A stretch of 64,000 nucleotides of DNA from Pseudomonas sp. AFG_SD02_1510_Pfu_092 (GCF_003331055.1 NZ_PUQD01000005.1:1-64000); one strand, 5' to 3'; positions 31,901-40,802 are shown, counted from the stretch's first letter. The notes: generated from the sequence alone by a model not told the origin. Made by a program: numbers and translations.

Positions 31901-33938
31901 CTGCCAGCGGCGCGCTGTCGAGTTGCGCCAGGCCCAGGTGAAACAACGAGCCTGCGGTTTCCAGCCATTCGATCTCGGCCATTTGCAGGGGCAACTGGTG
32001 GCCTTTGTATTCACGGGCCAGGCGGTCGAAGGCGGTGGCCAGCTCCGCCAGCGGCATCACCCCGGCCATGGCGGCGCTGCCCTTGAGCGTATGCAGGGCA
32101 CGCTGCAGGCCATCGCTGACCGGCGTGTCGGGGCCGTCCGCGCCCTGCAGGAAGGCGTCCAGGCTGGCCAGGTGGCCCTGCGCCTCGCTACGGAAGATTT
32201 CCAGCAGTTGCGGGTCGAGGCCGTCGATATCGGCCGCCTGCGGGGCATCGTTTTCGGCCAGGGCATGCAGGTGCCCGGCCAGTTGTTCGATTTCCGTCAG
32301 TTGCGGCAGCTGGCCGGCGGCAAAGTCGGCCAGCAGGTCGGGCAGGTGCACGAACACCTGCTGCAGCGCCACCACGCCTTGTGCGCCGAGCACGCTGCGC
32401 CCGCCGAGCACCCGGTTGAGCAGGTGCTCGGCGCCCCAGGCCAGCTCCGCCACCGCTTCGGCATGCACCATGCGGCCGCTGCCTTTTAGCGTATGCAGCG
32501 CGCGGCGCACCTCGCCCAGGGCCTCGCGCTGCTGGTTGTCGGCACGCCAGCGCAGCCAGTGGCGCTCGATTTCCGGCAGCAATTCGCCGGCCTCCTCGAG
32601 AAACACTTCGCGCAATTCATCATCGATGCCGTCGACGCTGGCAGCCTGGCCGGCACTGGCCTCCAGCACTGCGCAATGCACGCCCAGTGCGGCCAGGCTG
32701 GCGCGGGCCATGTCGATGAAGGGTTGGCCATCGGCCAAGGGGTCGGCAACCCGCCATTGCAGGTAGCATTCGGCGGCGCTCAGGGCGTCGGCCAGGTGCG
32801 TCAGCTCATCGGCTGGCGGCTCTACCTCCAGGTGCTGCAGCCAGCGCTGCACGTAGCTGGCGCAACCGGCAAACAGCTCGGCCACGCTCGGCAGCATCAA
32901 CATCACCAGCGCCCCGCGAACCTGTTGCAACAGGCCAGGCAGCGGTTGCAGGCGCTGCCGTGGCCAGCCGGATTCCAGGCAATCGCCGATCAGGTCCTTG
33001 GCTTGCTGCAACACACTCAGCGATTCGCTCAACACCAGTTGGCGAATCTCGGCCAGGTCCGAGCCGGGCAAGCCGCCCTGGCCATTTTCTTCCAGCGGGC
33101 CGACCATGCCATTGAGGGTGGCCTCCACGTACAGCAACGCCCCGGCCACATCCATCAACACCGCGTCGTCCACCGCGCGCTCGCCCTCGGCCAGGGCCTG
33201 CAACGCCAGCACCTGGTCAATGATCACCCGGCGTGGCTGCTGGAAACCCAGCACCGCCAGGGTGTCGGCCACGTGGCGCAACGGTGCCAGCAGGGCATCG
33301 AGCTGCTCGCTGTGCTGGCGATCGCCGCGCACGAACTGGTCGAGGCGCTCCTTGATGCGCATCAGGTCGTCGCACAATGCGCTCACCACCGAGCGCAGGG
33401 CATCCCGGCCCGGCCCGGCCTGCAACTGCTCGCGCCAGTTGCCCAGCGACAGGTCGAGGTTGGCCAGGTCGTCGGCACCGGCAAAGCGCTGCGTGGCGCC
33501 GCTGATCAGGCTGGCCTGGGCCAGTGGCTCCTCGCCACGGCAGGCACGCAGTTGGTTGAGCAATGGCAGCATCACCAGCGGCAAGTCGTGGCGGGCCCCA
33601 CGCAGCCGCTCCAGGTACGACGGCAACTGCTCCAGGCCGCGAAACAATGCGCCCAGGCAATCGCCACGCGGGCTGACCTGGCCATCGGCCAGGGCCTTGG
33701 CGAACAGCTCCAGCTCCTCGGCCAGGCGTGTCGCACCGCGCAGTTCGAGCATGCGCAGGCAGCCGTGCACCTGGTGCAGGTTGTCGACCACGAACGCCAG
33801 CATCGACAGGTCGCCCGGCTCGCCGGCAAAGCGCTCCAGGGCCTGACGCGCCTGGCCCAGGCAGTCGAGGATGGCGGCCTTGGTCCAGGCCAGCGCCACG
33901 GTGTCGTGGCGCTCGGGGCTTGCTGCGACTACAGCCAT
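28986..33938 (-). CDS. chpA: Hybrid chemotaxis histidine kinase ChpA (PilL)
   Basis: A 1650-aa multidomain CheA-like kinase of the type IV pilus chemosensory system. Three complete Hpt motifs read HTLKG (about residues 482, 616 and 933). Degenerate Hpt-like segments lie at the N-terminus (HQVHGCLRM, ~55) and near 764. The kinase core (1045-1365) has N box HMLRNAVDHG, G1 DDGAGV and G2 GRGLGMDVV. A CheW domain (~1365-1500) and a C-terminal receiver follow, with phosphoacceptor Asp at about 1579 (LLLDIEMPRMDG) and the conserved Lys in LGKPYQ. It is about 820 residues shorter than the ~2470-aa P. aeruginosa ChpA as I recall it. ATG 33938 has GAGGA correctly spaced. It begins 9 bases after pilJ. 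Confidence 0.93.
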   Translation of the reverse strand: MAVVAASPERHDTVALAWTKAAILDCLGQARQALERFAGEPGDLSMLAFVVDNLHQVHGCLRMLELRGATRLAEELELFAKALADGQVSPRGDCLGALFRGLEQLPSYLERLRGARHDLPLVMLPLLNQLRACRGEEPLAQASLISGATQRFAGADDLANLDLSLGNWREQLQAGPGRDALRSVVSALCDDLMRIKERLDQFVRGDRQHSEQLDALLAPLRHVADTLAVLGFQQPRRVIIDQVLALQALAEGERAVDDAVLMDVAGALLYVEATLNGMVGPLEENGQGGLPGSDLAEIRQLVLSESLSVLQQAKDLIGDCLESGWPRQRLQPLPGLLQQVRGALVMLMLPSVAELFAGCASYVQRWLQHLEVEPPADELTHLADALSAAECYLQWRVADPLADGQPFIDMARASLAALGVHCAVLEASAGQAASVDGIDDELREVFLEEAGELLPEIERHWLRWRADNQQREALGEVRRALHTLKGSGRMVHAEAVAELAWGAEHLLNRVLGGRSVLGAQGVVALQQVFVHLPDLLADFAAGQLPQLTEIEQLAGHLHALAENDAPQAADIDGLDPQLLEIFRSEAQGHLASLDAFLQGADGPDTPVSDGLQRALHTLKGSAAMAGVMPLAELATAFDRLAREYKGHQLPLQMAEIEWLETAGSLFHLGLAQLDSAPLAAIPGAAELIEQVGQAVDERLAGLHDDAHPARRGKRDPQLTASFLAQAMDILLDAESLLSRWQQQPGQRDALDSLLDELTSLGHAAHLAELWQMDDVCEALLDLYGAVEEGSLPADARFFAHAQRAQEALLDMLDEVAAGQDVPPRPELVDSLRNLLGQALAPEATGLVGIDTVTPLHPDMDLADTLGLGPAHQPLLPGLAEPLIDEPESPGEELLEVFLEESSDIVESAAAALARWQADPRNSVEVDNLMRDLHTLKGVARMVEIAPIGDLAHELEFLYELLAAGRLPPSAPLFALLQNCHDRLAHMLDAVRLGQPLHAATALIDYIRNFSSAALTDSAAGQGPLGAAASEAPTAAPERVPGDMVKVDAELLDDLGNLAGEHSIIRGRIEQQVNDAQFTLNEMETTLERMRDQLLRLDIETQGRMSSRQQLEGDAYEDFDPLEMDRHSQLQQLSRALFESASDLLDLKETLAQRAQEAYGLLQQQARVNSQLQEGLTATLMVPFERLVPRLQRVVRQVASELGKQVELVVGNAEGELDRSVLERMVAPLEHMLRNAVDHGLESREMRLAAGKPEQGTIHLNLLHEGADIVIEMTDDGAGVPLEAVRRKAIKRGLLDPQAQLSDHEILQFILRPGFSTAEKITQISGRGLGMDVVHEEVKQLGGSMSIESAQGKGARFLIRLPFTVSVNRALMVHLGEEQYAIPLNTIEGIVRVPPAELAACYQLDTPRYRYAGHEYELRYLGELLQGLPRPALLGQSVPLPVLLVHSQEQSFAIQADSLSPSREIVVKSLGPQFAAVAGLSGATLLGDGRVVLILDLPGQLRGQQRRLARLPGGAAGQRQMLGPAPRRALLVMVVDDSVTVRKVTSRLLERHGMSVLTAKDGVDAMAQLEEHRPDVLLLDIEMPRMDGFEVATRIRRDPRLKDLPIIMITSRTGQKHRDRAMAIGVNEYLGKPYQESVLLQSIAHWSQTHA

Positions 33939-33947
33939 GGACATTCC

Positions 33948-36005
33948 TCAGCGCGGCTCTTCGGTTGGCGATGGCAGGGTGAACCCGGACACCGAGCGAC
34001 GCATTTCGCTGGCCATGCGCGCCAGGTGGCGAATGCTGTCGGCGGTGGCGCTGGAGCCGGCGGAGGTCTGCGCGGTGATCTGCTGGATCACCGCCATGGT
34101 GTGGGAAATCTGCCCGGCAGACGAGGTCTGCAACTGGGCGGCGTCGGAAATGCTGTGAATCAGGTCGGCGAGGTTCTGCGACACCCCTTCGATCTCGGCC
34201 AGCGCCACCCCGGCATCCTGGGCCAGGCGGGCACCGCGCACCACTTCGGCGGTGGTTTGCTCCATCGAGATCACCGCCTCGTTGGTGTCGGCCTGGATGG
34301 TACGCACCAGCGCTTCGATCTGCCGGGTGGCCGACGACGAACGTTCGGCCAGGCGCTGGACCTCGTCGGCGACCACGGCAAAACCGCGGCCGGCTTCACC
34401 GGCCAGCGAGGCCTGGATCGCCGCGTTGAGGGCAAGAATGTTGGTCTGGTCGGCAATGTCGTCGATCAGGCTGACGATGTCGCCAATCTCCTGGGAAGAC
34501 TCGCCCAGGCGCTTGATCCGCTTGGCGGTGTCCTGGATCTGCTCGCGAATGTTGTCCATGCCGTTGATGGTGTTGTGCACCACCTCGTTGCCCTTGTTGG
34601 CAATCGCCACCGAGCGTTCGGCGACCTTGGCCGATTCGTAGGCATGCGCCGACACCCGGTCGATCGACTCGACCATGTCGCCGACCGCCTCGGATGCTTC
34701 GCTGATCTGCTCGGCCTGGTGCTCGGAGGCCTTGGCCAGCTGGCGCGCGGTGTTCTGGGTGTCCTGCACGGCGGCAGCGACCTGCACGGCGCTGTGGTTG
34801 ATGGTGGCGACCAGGTCACGCAACTGGTCCACCGAATAGTTGATCGAGTCGGCAATCGCGCCGGTGAAGTCTTCGGTCACCGATACGGTCACGGTCAGGT
34901 CGCCATCGGCCAGCTCTTCGATTTCGTCGAGCAGGCGCATGATTGCCTGCTGGTTGCGCTCGTTCTTTTCCGCCGTCTCGCGCAGCTGGCGGTTGGTGGT
35001 GCGCACCATGACCAGGCCGATGAGGATGATCGAGGCCAGCGCCAGCAGGCCCAGGGCATAGCCGCCGACGGTGTCGAGGGTGCGCCCGCCGGCCAGGTTC
35101 TCGAACCCGTTGGCCAGGTGCGAAGCCTCGTCGAGCAAGGTTTGCGACAGGCTGAAGATGTTGCCTGCGGCTTCGCGCACACGGAACAGTTCGGGCGAGG
35201 TTTCGAGAATTTCATCCACCGAGCCTGCAACGAACTGGAACAGTTCGGCAATTTCCGCCAGGCGCGCGCGGGCGTCGGCGTCCTCGACGCGGGTCACCTG
35301 GATCGCCGCGTTGCCACTGAGCATGCCCTCCAGCACCTGGCCGAAGCGCCCGGCATCGCGGCCAAAGGCGTCGGCCGCCTGGGCGGCGCTGTCATCCCCG
35401 GCCAGCACGGTGTTGACCGAGCCGAGAATGCGCTCGGCGAGCAGCAACTGGCGCTGGGCCACCGCCACCTGGTTGGCCGGGGCGCCGCTCTGCAGCAAGA
35501 TCTCGACCACTTTCTCGTATTCCACCTGCAACTGCGGCACGGTCTCGGCCAGGGTCGCCGCCACCTGGTGCAGCGACAGCACGGTCTGCTCGCTGGCCAG
35601 GATGGTGTCGGTGTTCTTGCGCAGGTTTTCCCAGTCGCGGCGGACCGCTTCCATCTCGTCACGCACCGTGGGCGGCGCAGGCGGCAGACCGGTGGAGCGG
35701 TCGCCCTCGCGCAGGTAGCCCCAGCGCCGTTCGAAATCGTTGCGCGCATCCGACAGCAGCTTGAATGCCAGGGCCTTGCCGGTGGCCGCTTCGGTGGCGT
35801 TCTTGGCGATGCGTTGCGACAGCACGCGCAGCTCGCCGGCGTGGCCGATGTACTGCTTGTCGTAGTTCGATTGGGTGTTCAGGTAGGCGAAGTTGGCGAA
35901 CAGCAGGATGATCGACAGGATCAGGATCAGAAACAGCACGGTGATCTGCGCGATGCTGCGGGTACGTGGTGTCACGCTGGTAACAGGGGTGGCAGGCTTG
36001 TTCAC
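33948..36005 (-). CDS. pilJ: Pilus chemoreceptor PilJ
   Basis: A 685-aa methyl-accepting chemotaxis-type receptor. TM1 spans about 19-41, a periplasmic PilJ-type region follows, TM2 spans ~313-335, then HAMP and a signalling domain with the hairpin tip [31 protein letters not shown] near 515-545. The start is a GTG with AGGA upstream. It lies in pilG-H-I-J-chpA-chpC. The [14 protein letters not shown] tip differs from the EAARAGE of flagellar receptors, as expected for Pil-type receptors. The usual methyltransferase gene pilK does not follow it. Confidence 0.95.
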   Translation of the reverse strand: MNKPATPVTSVTPRTRSIAQITVLFLILILSIILLFANFAYLNTQSNYDKQYIGHAGELRVLSQRIAKNATEAATGKALAFKLLSDARNDFERRWGYLREGDRSTGLPPAPPTVRDEMEAVRRDWENLRKNTDTILASEQTVLSLHQVAATLAETVPQLQVEYEKVVEILLQSGAPANQVAVAQRQLLLAERILGSVNTVLAGDDSAAQAADAFGRDAGRFGQVLEGMLSGNAAIQVTRVEDADARARLAEIAELFQFVAGSVDEILETSPELFRVREAAGNIFSLSQTLLDEASHLANGFENLAGGRTLDTVGGYALGLLALASIILIGLVMVRTTNRQLRETAEKNERNQQAIMRLLDEIEELADGDLTVTVSVTEDFTGAIADSINYSVDQLRDLVATINHSAVQVAAAVQDTQNTARQLAKASEHQAEQISEASEAVGDMVESIDRVSAHAYESAKVAERSVAIANKGNEVVHNTINGMDNIREQIQDTAKRIKRLGESSQEIGDIVSLIDDIADQTNILALNAAIQASLAGEAGRGFAVVADEVQRLAERSSSATRQIEALVRTIQADTNEAVISMEQTTAEVVRGARLAQDAGVALAEIEGVSQNLADLIHSISDAAQLQTSSAGQISHTMAVIQQITAQTSAGSSATADSIRHLARMASEMRRSVSGFTLPSPTEEPR

Positions 36006-36016
36006 GTTCGCAGGTC

Positions 36017-36571
36017 CTATAACGCCACATCGAGAAAGCCCGGCGCCTGGGCCAGGGCGAAGGGGCTGAAGATCGCCCAGTTGCGTTCACGCGGGAAATG
36101 CCCCTGCACGAAGGGGGCGGCGGCGCGGATCAGCGGTTCCGGCGGCGACAGTTGCAGGCTGTCCAGGGCAAAGTGCTGCAGACCCAGTACCTCGTCCACC
36201 AGCAGGCCGACGAACAGGTCCTCGTGGTCCAGCACCAGCACCCGCCGCTGCTTGCCCGGGGCGACATGGCCCAGGCCGAAGAAGCTGCTCAGGTCCATCA
36301 CCGGCAACAGCCTGCCGCGCAGGTTGGCCACCCCGCAAACCCAAGGCTGCACACCGGGAACACGGCTGCTGCGGGGTTCGCGCAGCACCTCGGCGACCTC
36401 GCCCATGGGCGCGACGAACCACTGCCCGGCAATGCGAAAGCCGATGCCGCTCCACTGTTGCAGGCGGTTGTCCTGCGGCGGCTGGTCGGCGACCAGCAGG
36501 CGGCAACGCCGGTCGATGTCCAGCAACAACTCGAAGGCGGTCAGCGACGCGCCCTGCGGGCGGGTGGTCAA
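36017..36571 (-). CDS. pilI: CheW-like adaptor PilI
   Basis: A 184-aa CheW-domain protein that couples PilJ to ChpA. It contains [20 protein letters not shown] and [21 protein letters not shown], the conserved CheW core. The likely start is TTG at 36571, overlapping the pilH stop codon (TTGA). The next in-frame Met is well inside the domain, so an ATG start is not available. Translational coupling to pilH is likely. Confidence 0.9.
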   Translation of the reverse strand: MTTRPQGASLTAFELLLDIDRRCRLLVADQPPQDNRLQQWSGIGFRIAGQWFVAPMGEVAEVLREPRSSRVPGVQPWVCGVANLRGRLLPVMDLSSFFGLGHVAPGKQRRVLVLDHEDLFVGLLVDEVLGLQHFALDSLQLSPPEPLIRAAAPFVQGHFPRERNWAIFSPFALAQAPGFLDVAL

Positions 36572-36933
36572 GCGCCAAGCACTTCTTTGAGCTTGGCGAT
36601 CAGCGCGTCCTCTTCCACCGGCTTGGTCAGGAAGTCACGGGCGCCCTGGCGCGTGGCCCAGATACGGTCGGTTTCCTGGTCCTTGGTGGTGACCACGATC
36701 ACCGGGATGGCGCTGGTTTCCGGGTCCTTGCTGAGCTGGCGGGTGGCCTGAAAGCCGTTCATGCCAGGCATGACGATGTCCATCAGCACCGCGTCGGGCT
36801 TGTCCTGCCGGGCCAGGGCCACACCATCGGCACCGTTGCTGGCCTTGAGCACCTGGTAGCCGTGCTTTTCCAGCCACTCGGTCAATCGGTACATCTCTGT
36901 CGGCGAGTCGTCGACAATCAGAACTCGGGCCAT
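36568..36933 (-). CDS. pilH: Response regulator PilH
   Basis: A 121-aa single-domain CheY-like receiver. The acidic pocket is VLIVDDSP, the phosphoacceptor is in VLMDIVMPGMNG (about Asp52), and the switch lysine is in FLTKPVEE. In the Pil/Chp system PilH controls the retraction/extension balance of type IV pili and acts as phosphate sink or output. It overlaps pilI by four bases and follows pilG by 46 bases. Confidence 0.94.
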   Translation of the reverse strand: MARVLIVDDSPTEMYRLTEWLEKHGYQVLKASNGADGVALARQDKPDAVLMDIVMPGMNGFQATRQLSKDPETSAIPVIVVTTKDQETDRIWATRQGARDFLTKPVEEDALIAKLKEVLGA

Positions 36934-36979
36934 GCTGGTTCCCCATCAGGAAAGAAGATCGTGCCATGGCGGGGCACGG

Positions 36980-37381
36980 TCAGGGTGCGTGTTGTTGGGC
37001 TGCGGCAAAACCGGGCACATGGGCGCGGATCGCCTCGAGCAGTTCTTCCTTGCTGAACGGCTTGGTCAGGAACTGGTCGGAACCGACCACCCGACCGCGG
37101 GCCTTGTCGAACAGGCCATCGCGTGACGACAGCAGGATGACCGGGGTGTCCTTGAAGGCACTGTTGTGCTTGATCACCGCGCAGGTCTGGTAACCGTCCA
37201 GGCGCGGCATCAGCACATCGACGAAAATGATGCTGGGCTGGTGGTCGACGATCTTGGCCAGGGCATCGAAGCCATCACTGGCCGTGATCACCTCGCAGCC
37301 CGCTTCACCGAGCAACATCTGCGCGGTGCGGCGGATCGTGCGCGAATCGTCGATCACCATCACCTTCAGGGGTTGTTCCAT
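36980..37381 (-). CDS. pilG: Response regulator PilG
   Basis: A 133-aa CheY-like receiver, the first gene of the operon. VMVIDDSRTIRRTAQMLL, the phosphoacceptor in IIFVDVLMPRLDG (about Asp58), and FLTKPFSKEEL are all present. PilG promotes pilus extension and, in P. aeruginosa, cAMP signalling through CyaB. ATG 37381 is preferred over an upstream start because the extra residues translate REP sequence. Confidence 0.94.
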   Translation of the reverse strand: MEQPLKVMVIDDSRTIRRTAQMLLGEAGCEVITASDGFDALAKIVDHQPSIIFVDVLMPRLDGYQTCAVIKHNSAFKDTPVILLSSRDGLFDKARGRVVGSDQFLTKPFSKEELLEAIRAHVPGFAAAQQHAP

Positions 37382-37409
37382 CTGTTGGGCTACCATTTGC
37401 CGAAATTCT

Positions 37410-37454
37410 GGGGGCCGCTGCGCGCCCCTTTCGCGACACAAGGCCGCTCCCACA
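37410..37454. repeat. Single REP element, family II
   Basis: One unpaired copy (GGGGGCCGCTGCGCGCCCCT, TTCGCGACACAAGG, CCGCTCCCACA) in the divergent region upstream of pilG and gshB. Confidence 0.8.
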
Positions 37455-37627
37455 AAGATCGCGCGCCCCTCAGGGCCTGTCGTGCAGCCTCGTGACTGGC
37501 ATTTTTAGCACACTCCGGGTGCCCGTTCCATCTGCCGCGCCCCTTGACCGGCGGCGTTCACGGCGCCACCCTGAGCCACTTTTCTTTCGATCCACCGCGG
37601 CCACGCGCCGCCAAGAGGAACCACCCC

Positions 37628-38581
37628 ATGAGCGTTCGCCTCGGCATTGTCATGGACCCCATCGCGTCCATCTCCTACAAGAAGGACAGCTCGCTGGCCA
37701 TGCTGCTGGCCGCTCAGGCACGCGGCTGGAGCCTGTTCTACATGGAGCAGCGCGACCTGTACCTGGGGGCCGGCCAGGCCCGTGCGCAGATGCGCCCGCT
37801 GAAAGTGTTCGCCGACCCGGCCCGCTGGTTCGAGCTGGGCGAAGAGCAGGACAGCGCGCTGGCCGAGCTGGATGTGGTGCTGATGCGCAAGGACCCGCCG
37901 TTCGACATGGAGTTCGTCTACAGCACCTACCTGCTGGAGCAGGCCGAGCGCGAAGGCGTGCTGGTCGTCAACCGCCCGCAGAGCCTGCGCGACTGCAACG
38001 AAAAACTGTTCGCCACCCAGTTCCCGCAGTGCATGGCACCGACCCTGGTCAGCCGCCGCGTGGACATTCTGCGCGAGTTCGCCAACAGCCGCGGTGATGT
38101 GATCCTCAAGCCGCTGGACGGCATGGGCGGCGCCTCGGTGTTCCGCCACCGCAAGGACGACCCGAACCTGTCGGTGATCCTCGAAACCCTGACCCAGCAC
38201 GGCAACCAGCAGATCATGGCCCAGGAATACCTGCCGCAGATCGTCGATGGCGACAAGCGCATCCTGATGATCGACGGCGAGCCGGTCGACTACTGCCTGG
38301 CGCGCATCCCGGCCAGCGGCGAGACCCGCGGCAACCTGGCCGCTGGCGGCCGTGGCGAGGCCCGCCCGTTGACCGAGCGCGACCGCTGGATCGCCGCCCA
38401 GGTCGGCCCGACCCTGCGCGAGAAGGGCCTGCTGTTCGTGGGCCTGGACGTGATCGGCGACTACCTCACCGAAATCAACGTCACCAGCCCCACCTGCATC
38501 CGCGAGATCGACGCTGCCTACAACACCGATATCGGCGGGCAACTGATGGATGCCATTGATCGCCAGCTGAAGACGCGCTGA
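37628..38581 (+). CDS. gshB: Glutathione synthetase
   Basis: GshB (317 aa) is an ATP-grasp enzyme joining gamma-glutamylcysteine and glycine. It has the N-terminal GIVMDPIASISYKKDSS, the glycine-rich KPLDGMGGASVFR, and the C-terminal INVTSPTCIREID. AGAGGAA precedes ATG 37628; the longer frame lacks support. It is divergent from the pil/chp operon and probably forms a unit with tonB and downstream genes, as in P. aeruginosa. Confidence 0.96.
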   Translation: MSVRLGIVMDPIASISYKKDSSLAMLLAAQARGWSLFYMEQRDLYLGAGQARAQMRPLKVFADPARWFELGEEQDSALAELDVVLMRKDPPFDMEFVYSTYLLEQAEREGVLVVNRPQSLRDCNEKLFATQFPQCMAPTLVSRRVDILREFANSRGDVILKPLDGMGGASVFRHRKDDPNLSVILETLTQHGNQQIMAQEYLPQIVDGDKRILMIDGEPVDYCLARIPASGETRGNLAAGGRGEARPLTERDRWIAAQVGPTLREKGLLFVGLDVIGDYLTEINVTSPTCIREIDAAYNTDIGGQLMDAIDRQLKTR

Positions 38582-38672
38582 CCGCCGACGCACGGCAACT
38601 ACCCAGAGTGGGGTATGATGCGGGTCCTTATTGCCTGGCCTGCTGCCCCGCCCTGCGGTTGCTGGATACCTG

Positions 38673-39578
38673 ATGACGCTGCCCGCTGACATCCCCGCCG
38701 ACCTGCTGCCTCCCCGCGTTCGCCCGATGGACCGGCTCGGCTTCACCCTGTTCCTGGCTGCCCTGGTGCACCTGGCGCTGATTCTCGGTGTCGGCTTCAG
38801 CGTGATCAAGCCGGCCGAAATCCGCCACACCATGGACATCACCCTGGCCACCTTCAAAAGCGAGAAAGCGCCGGAGAAGGCCGACTTCCAGGCCCAGGAC
38901 AACCAGCAAGGCAGCGGCACCCTGGACAAGAAGGCAGTGCCTACCACCACCGAACTGGCACCGTTCCAGGACAGCAAGATCAACAAGATCACCCCGCCGC
39001 CTGCCGCCAGGCCCGAGGTTATCCCGCCGCCTACGCCCGAGAAGTCGGCGGTGGCGACCAAGGCGCCGAAGCCGCAGAAAGTCGAGCCCAAGCCGAAGGA
39101 AAGCAAGCCGCAGCCCAAGCCGGCGGCGCCGGTGCCGGACTTCGACAGCTCGCAGCTGTCCAGCCAGATCGCCAGCCTGGAGGCGGAGCTGTCCAACGAA
39201 CAGCAGATGTACGCCAAACGGCCGCGCATCCACCGGCTCAACGCCGCCTCGACCATGCGCGACAAGGGTGCCTGGTACAAGGAAGAGTGGCGCAAGAAGG
39301 TCGAGCGGGTGGGCAACCTGAACTACCCCGACGAAGCGCGCCGGCAGCAGATTTACGGCAACTTGCGCATGATGGTGTCGATCAACCGCGATGGTTCGCT
39401 GTACGAAGTGCTGGTGCTGGAGTCGTCCGGGCAGCCGGTGCTGGACCAGGCGGCGCAGCGCATCGTGCGGCTGGCGGCGCCGTTTGCACCGTTTACCGGG
39501 GACCTGGCCGAGTTCGACCGGCTGGAAATCATCCGCACCTGGCGCTTTGCCCGTGGGGACCGTTTGTCCAGTAACTGA
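38673..39578 (+). CDS. tonB3: TonB-family energy transducer, TonB3-like
   Basis: A 301-aa TonB protein. It has a cytoplasmic N-terminus, a single membrane anchor (about 23-44), a Pro/Lys-rich periplasmic spacer (~110-155, PKPKESKPQPKPAAPVP), and a C-terminal TonB domain (NYPDEARRQQIYGNLRMMVSINRDG). No exbB/exbD is adjacent and no Fur-box-like sequence is seen. Its position between gshB and yqgE beside pilG matches tonB3 of P. aeruginosa, where it is needed for twitching motility rather than iron uptake. A TATGAT -10-like box lies 55 bases upstream. Confidence 0.87.
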   Translation: MTLPADIPADLLPPRVRPMDRLGFTLFLAALVHLALILGVGFSVIKPAEIRHTMDITLATFKSEKAPEKADFQAQDNQQGSGTLDKKAVPTTTELAPFQDSKINKITPPPAARPEVIPPPTPEKSAVATKAPKPQKVEPKPKESKPQPKPAAPVPDFDSSQLSSQIASLEAELSNEQQMYAKRPRIHRLNAASTMRDKGAWYKEEWRKKVERVGNLNYPDEARRQQIYGNLRMMVSINRDGSLYEVLVLESSGQPVLDQAAQRIVRLAAPFAPFTGDLAEFDRLEIIRTWRFARGDRLSSN

Positions 39579-39580
39579 AC

Positions 39581-39690
39581 AGGGCCGCTTCGCGCCCCAT
39601 CGCCGGCAAGCCTGCTCCCACACCGATCGCATTGATCTCAAGCCATGTGCTATCCCTGTGGGAGCGGGCGTGCCCGCGAAGAGGCCGGCA
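39581..39690. repeat. Mixed REP pair: family III facing family I
   Basis: The left half (AGGGCCGCTTCGCGCCCCAT, then CGCCGGCAAGCCTGCTCCCA) belongs to family III. The right half (GAGCGGGCGTGCCCGCGAAG) is family I. The two pair only through the CCCACA/TGTGGG ends. It lies between tonB3 and yqgE. Confidence 0.8.
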
Positions 39691-39746
39691 TGATCGACAC
39701 AAAGCTCACCTTGTCAGCCTCGCCACCTGGCGCCACACTATCCCCC

Positions 39747-40316
39747 ATGAAAACCCTCACGCCGAGCTACCTCAAGCATCAGTTCCTGATCGCCATGCCG
39801 CACATGGCTGATCCGAACTTCGCCCAGACCCTCACGTACATCGTCGAGCACAACGCCCATGGCGCCATGGGCCTGGTGGTCAACCGGCCGCAGGAGCTGA
39901 ACCTGGCCGACATCCTCGAGCAGCTGCGCCCGGACGAATTGCCGCCGGCCAGCACCTTGCAGGTGCCGATCTACCAAGGTGGCCCGGTACAGACCGACCG
40001 CGGCTTCGTACTGCACAGCAGCGAATGCAGCTTCCAGGCCAGCGTGGCCCTGGAAGGGCTGTCGCTGACCACCTCGCAGGACATCCTGCTGGCCATCGCC
40101 GCCGGCGTAGGGCCGAAACAAAGCCTGATCACCCTTGGCTATGCCGGCTGGGAAGCCGGCCAGCTGGAAGCGGAGCTGGCCGATAACGCCTGGCTCAACT
40201 GCCCGTTCGACCCGGAAATCATCTTCGACATGGCCAGCGACCTGCGCCTGGAGGCCGCCGCCGCCAGCCTGGGTATCAACCTGAGCCTGCTGACCAGCCA
40301 GGCGGGCCACGCCTGA
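39747..40316 (+). CDS. yqgE: YqgE/AlgH family protein
   Basis: A 189-aa protein of the UPF0301 (YqgE/AlgH) family: LKHQFLIAMPHMADPNFAQT at the N-terminus and VYQGGPVQ-like IYQGGPVQTDRGFVLH in the middle. AlgH was named for an effect on alginate gene expression in P. aeruginosa, but the molecular activity is unknown. ATG 39747 begins the conserved region; upstream in-frame residues translate the REP. Its stop codon overlaps the ruvX start by one base. Confidence 0.93.
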   Translation: MKTLTPSYLKHQFLIAMPHMADPNFAQTLTYIVEHNAHGAMGLVVNRPQELNLADILEQLRPDELPPASTLQVPIYQGGPVQTDRGFVLHSSECSFQASVALEGLSLTTSQDILLAIAAGVGPKQSLITLGYAGWEAGQLEAELADNAWLNCPFDPEIIFDMASDLRLEAAAASLGINLSLLTSQAGHA

Positions 40317-40753
40317 TGGCCGAACTGCATTCCGAGCTACGGCTGTTGCTGGGCTTCGACTACGGCAGCAAGCAGATTGGCGTGGCCGTCGGCCAGGTGG
40401 TCACCGGCCAGGCCCGCGAACTGTGCACCCTGAAAGCGCAGAACGGCGTACCGGACTGGGCCCAGGTGGAAAAACTGATTGCCGAATGGAAGCCGGACGC
40501 CATCGTCGTCGGCCTGCCGCTGAACATGGACGGCACGCCCAGCGAAATGAGCGCCCGCGCCGAAAAGTTCGCCCGCCGCCTGAACGGCCGCTTCAACCTG
40601 CCCGTGCACACCCACGACGAGCGCCTGACCACCTTCGAAGCCAAGGGCGAGCGCATGGCCCGTGGCGGCCAGCGTGGCAGCTACCGCGACAACCCGGTCG
40701 ATGCCATTGCCGCGGCCCTGTTGCTGCAGGGCTGGCTGGAGGCCAATACCTGA
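40316..40753 (+). CDS. ruvX: RuvX / YqgF-type RNase H-fold nuclease
   Basis: A 145-aa RNase H-like protein (Holliday junction resolvase-like, also implicated in 16S rRNA 5' processing). Catalytic-site segments are [28 protein letters not shown] and [11 protein letters not shown] with [14 protein letters not shown] at the end. It is translationally coupled to yqgE through a TGATG junction, a conserved pairing in gammaproteobacteria. Confidence 0.94.
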   Translation: MAELHSELRLLLGFDYGSKQIGVAVGQVVTGQARELCTLKAQNGVPDWAQVEKLIAEWKPDAIVVGLPLNMDGTPSEMSARAEKFARRLNGRFNLPVHTHDERLTTFEAKGERMARGGQRGSYRDNPVDAIAAALLLQGWLEANT

Positions 40754-40764
40754 TCATCTTTGCC

Positions 40765-40780
40765 GCCGGGCGCACCCGGC
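40765..40780 (+). promoter_or_regulatory. Small hairpin before pyrR
   Basis: GCCGGG-CGCA-CCCGGC, a 6-base GC stem, lies 10-15 bases before the pyrR Shine-Dalgarno (GAGGAG). There is no U-tract, so it is not a terminator. It could modulate translation, but this is speculative. Confidence 0.35.
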
Positions 40781-40802
40781 GCACCCTTCCGAGGAGCCCG
40801 CA

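Noticed and set aside
28878..36590. Very long open frames on the plus strand (1203 and 1365 codons) opposite chpA, pilJ and pilI
   Set aside because: They are antisense shadows caused by the GC-rich third positions. The translations are low complexity (Gln, Gly, Val, His rich) without any domain, whereas the opposite strand encodes recognised proteins.
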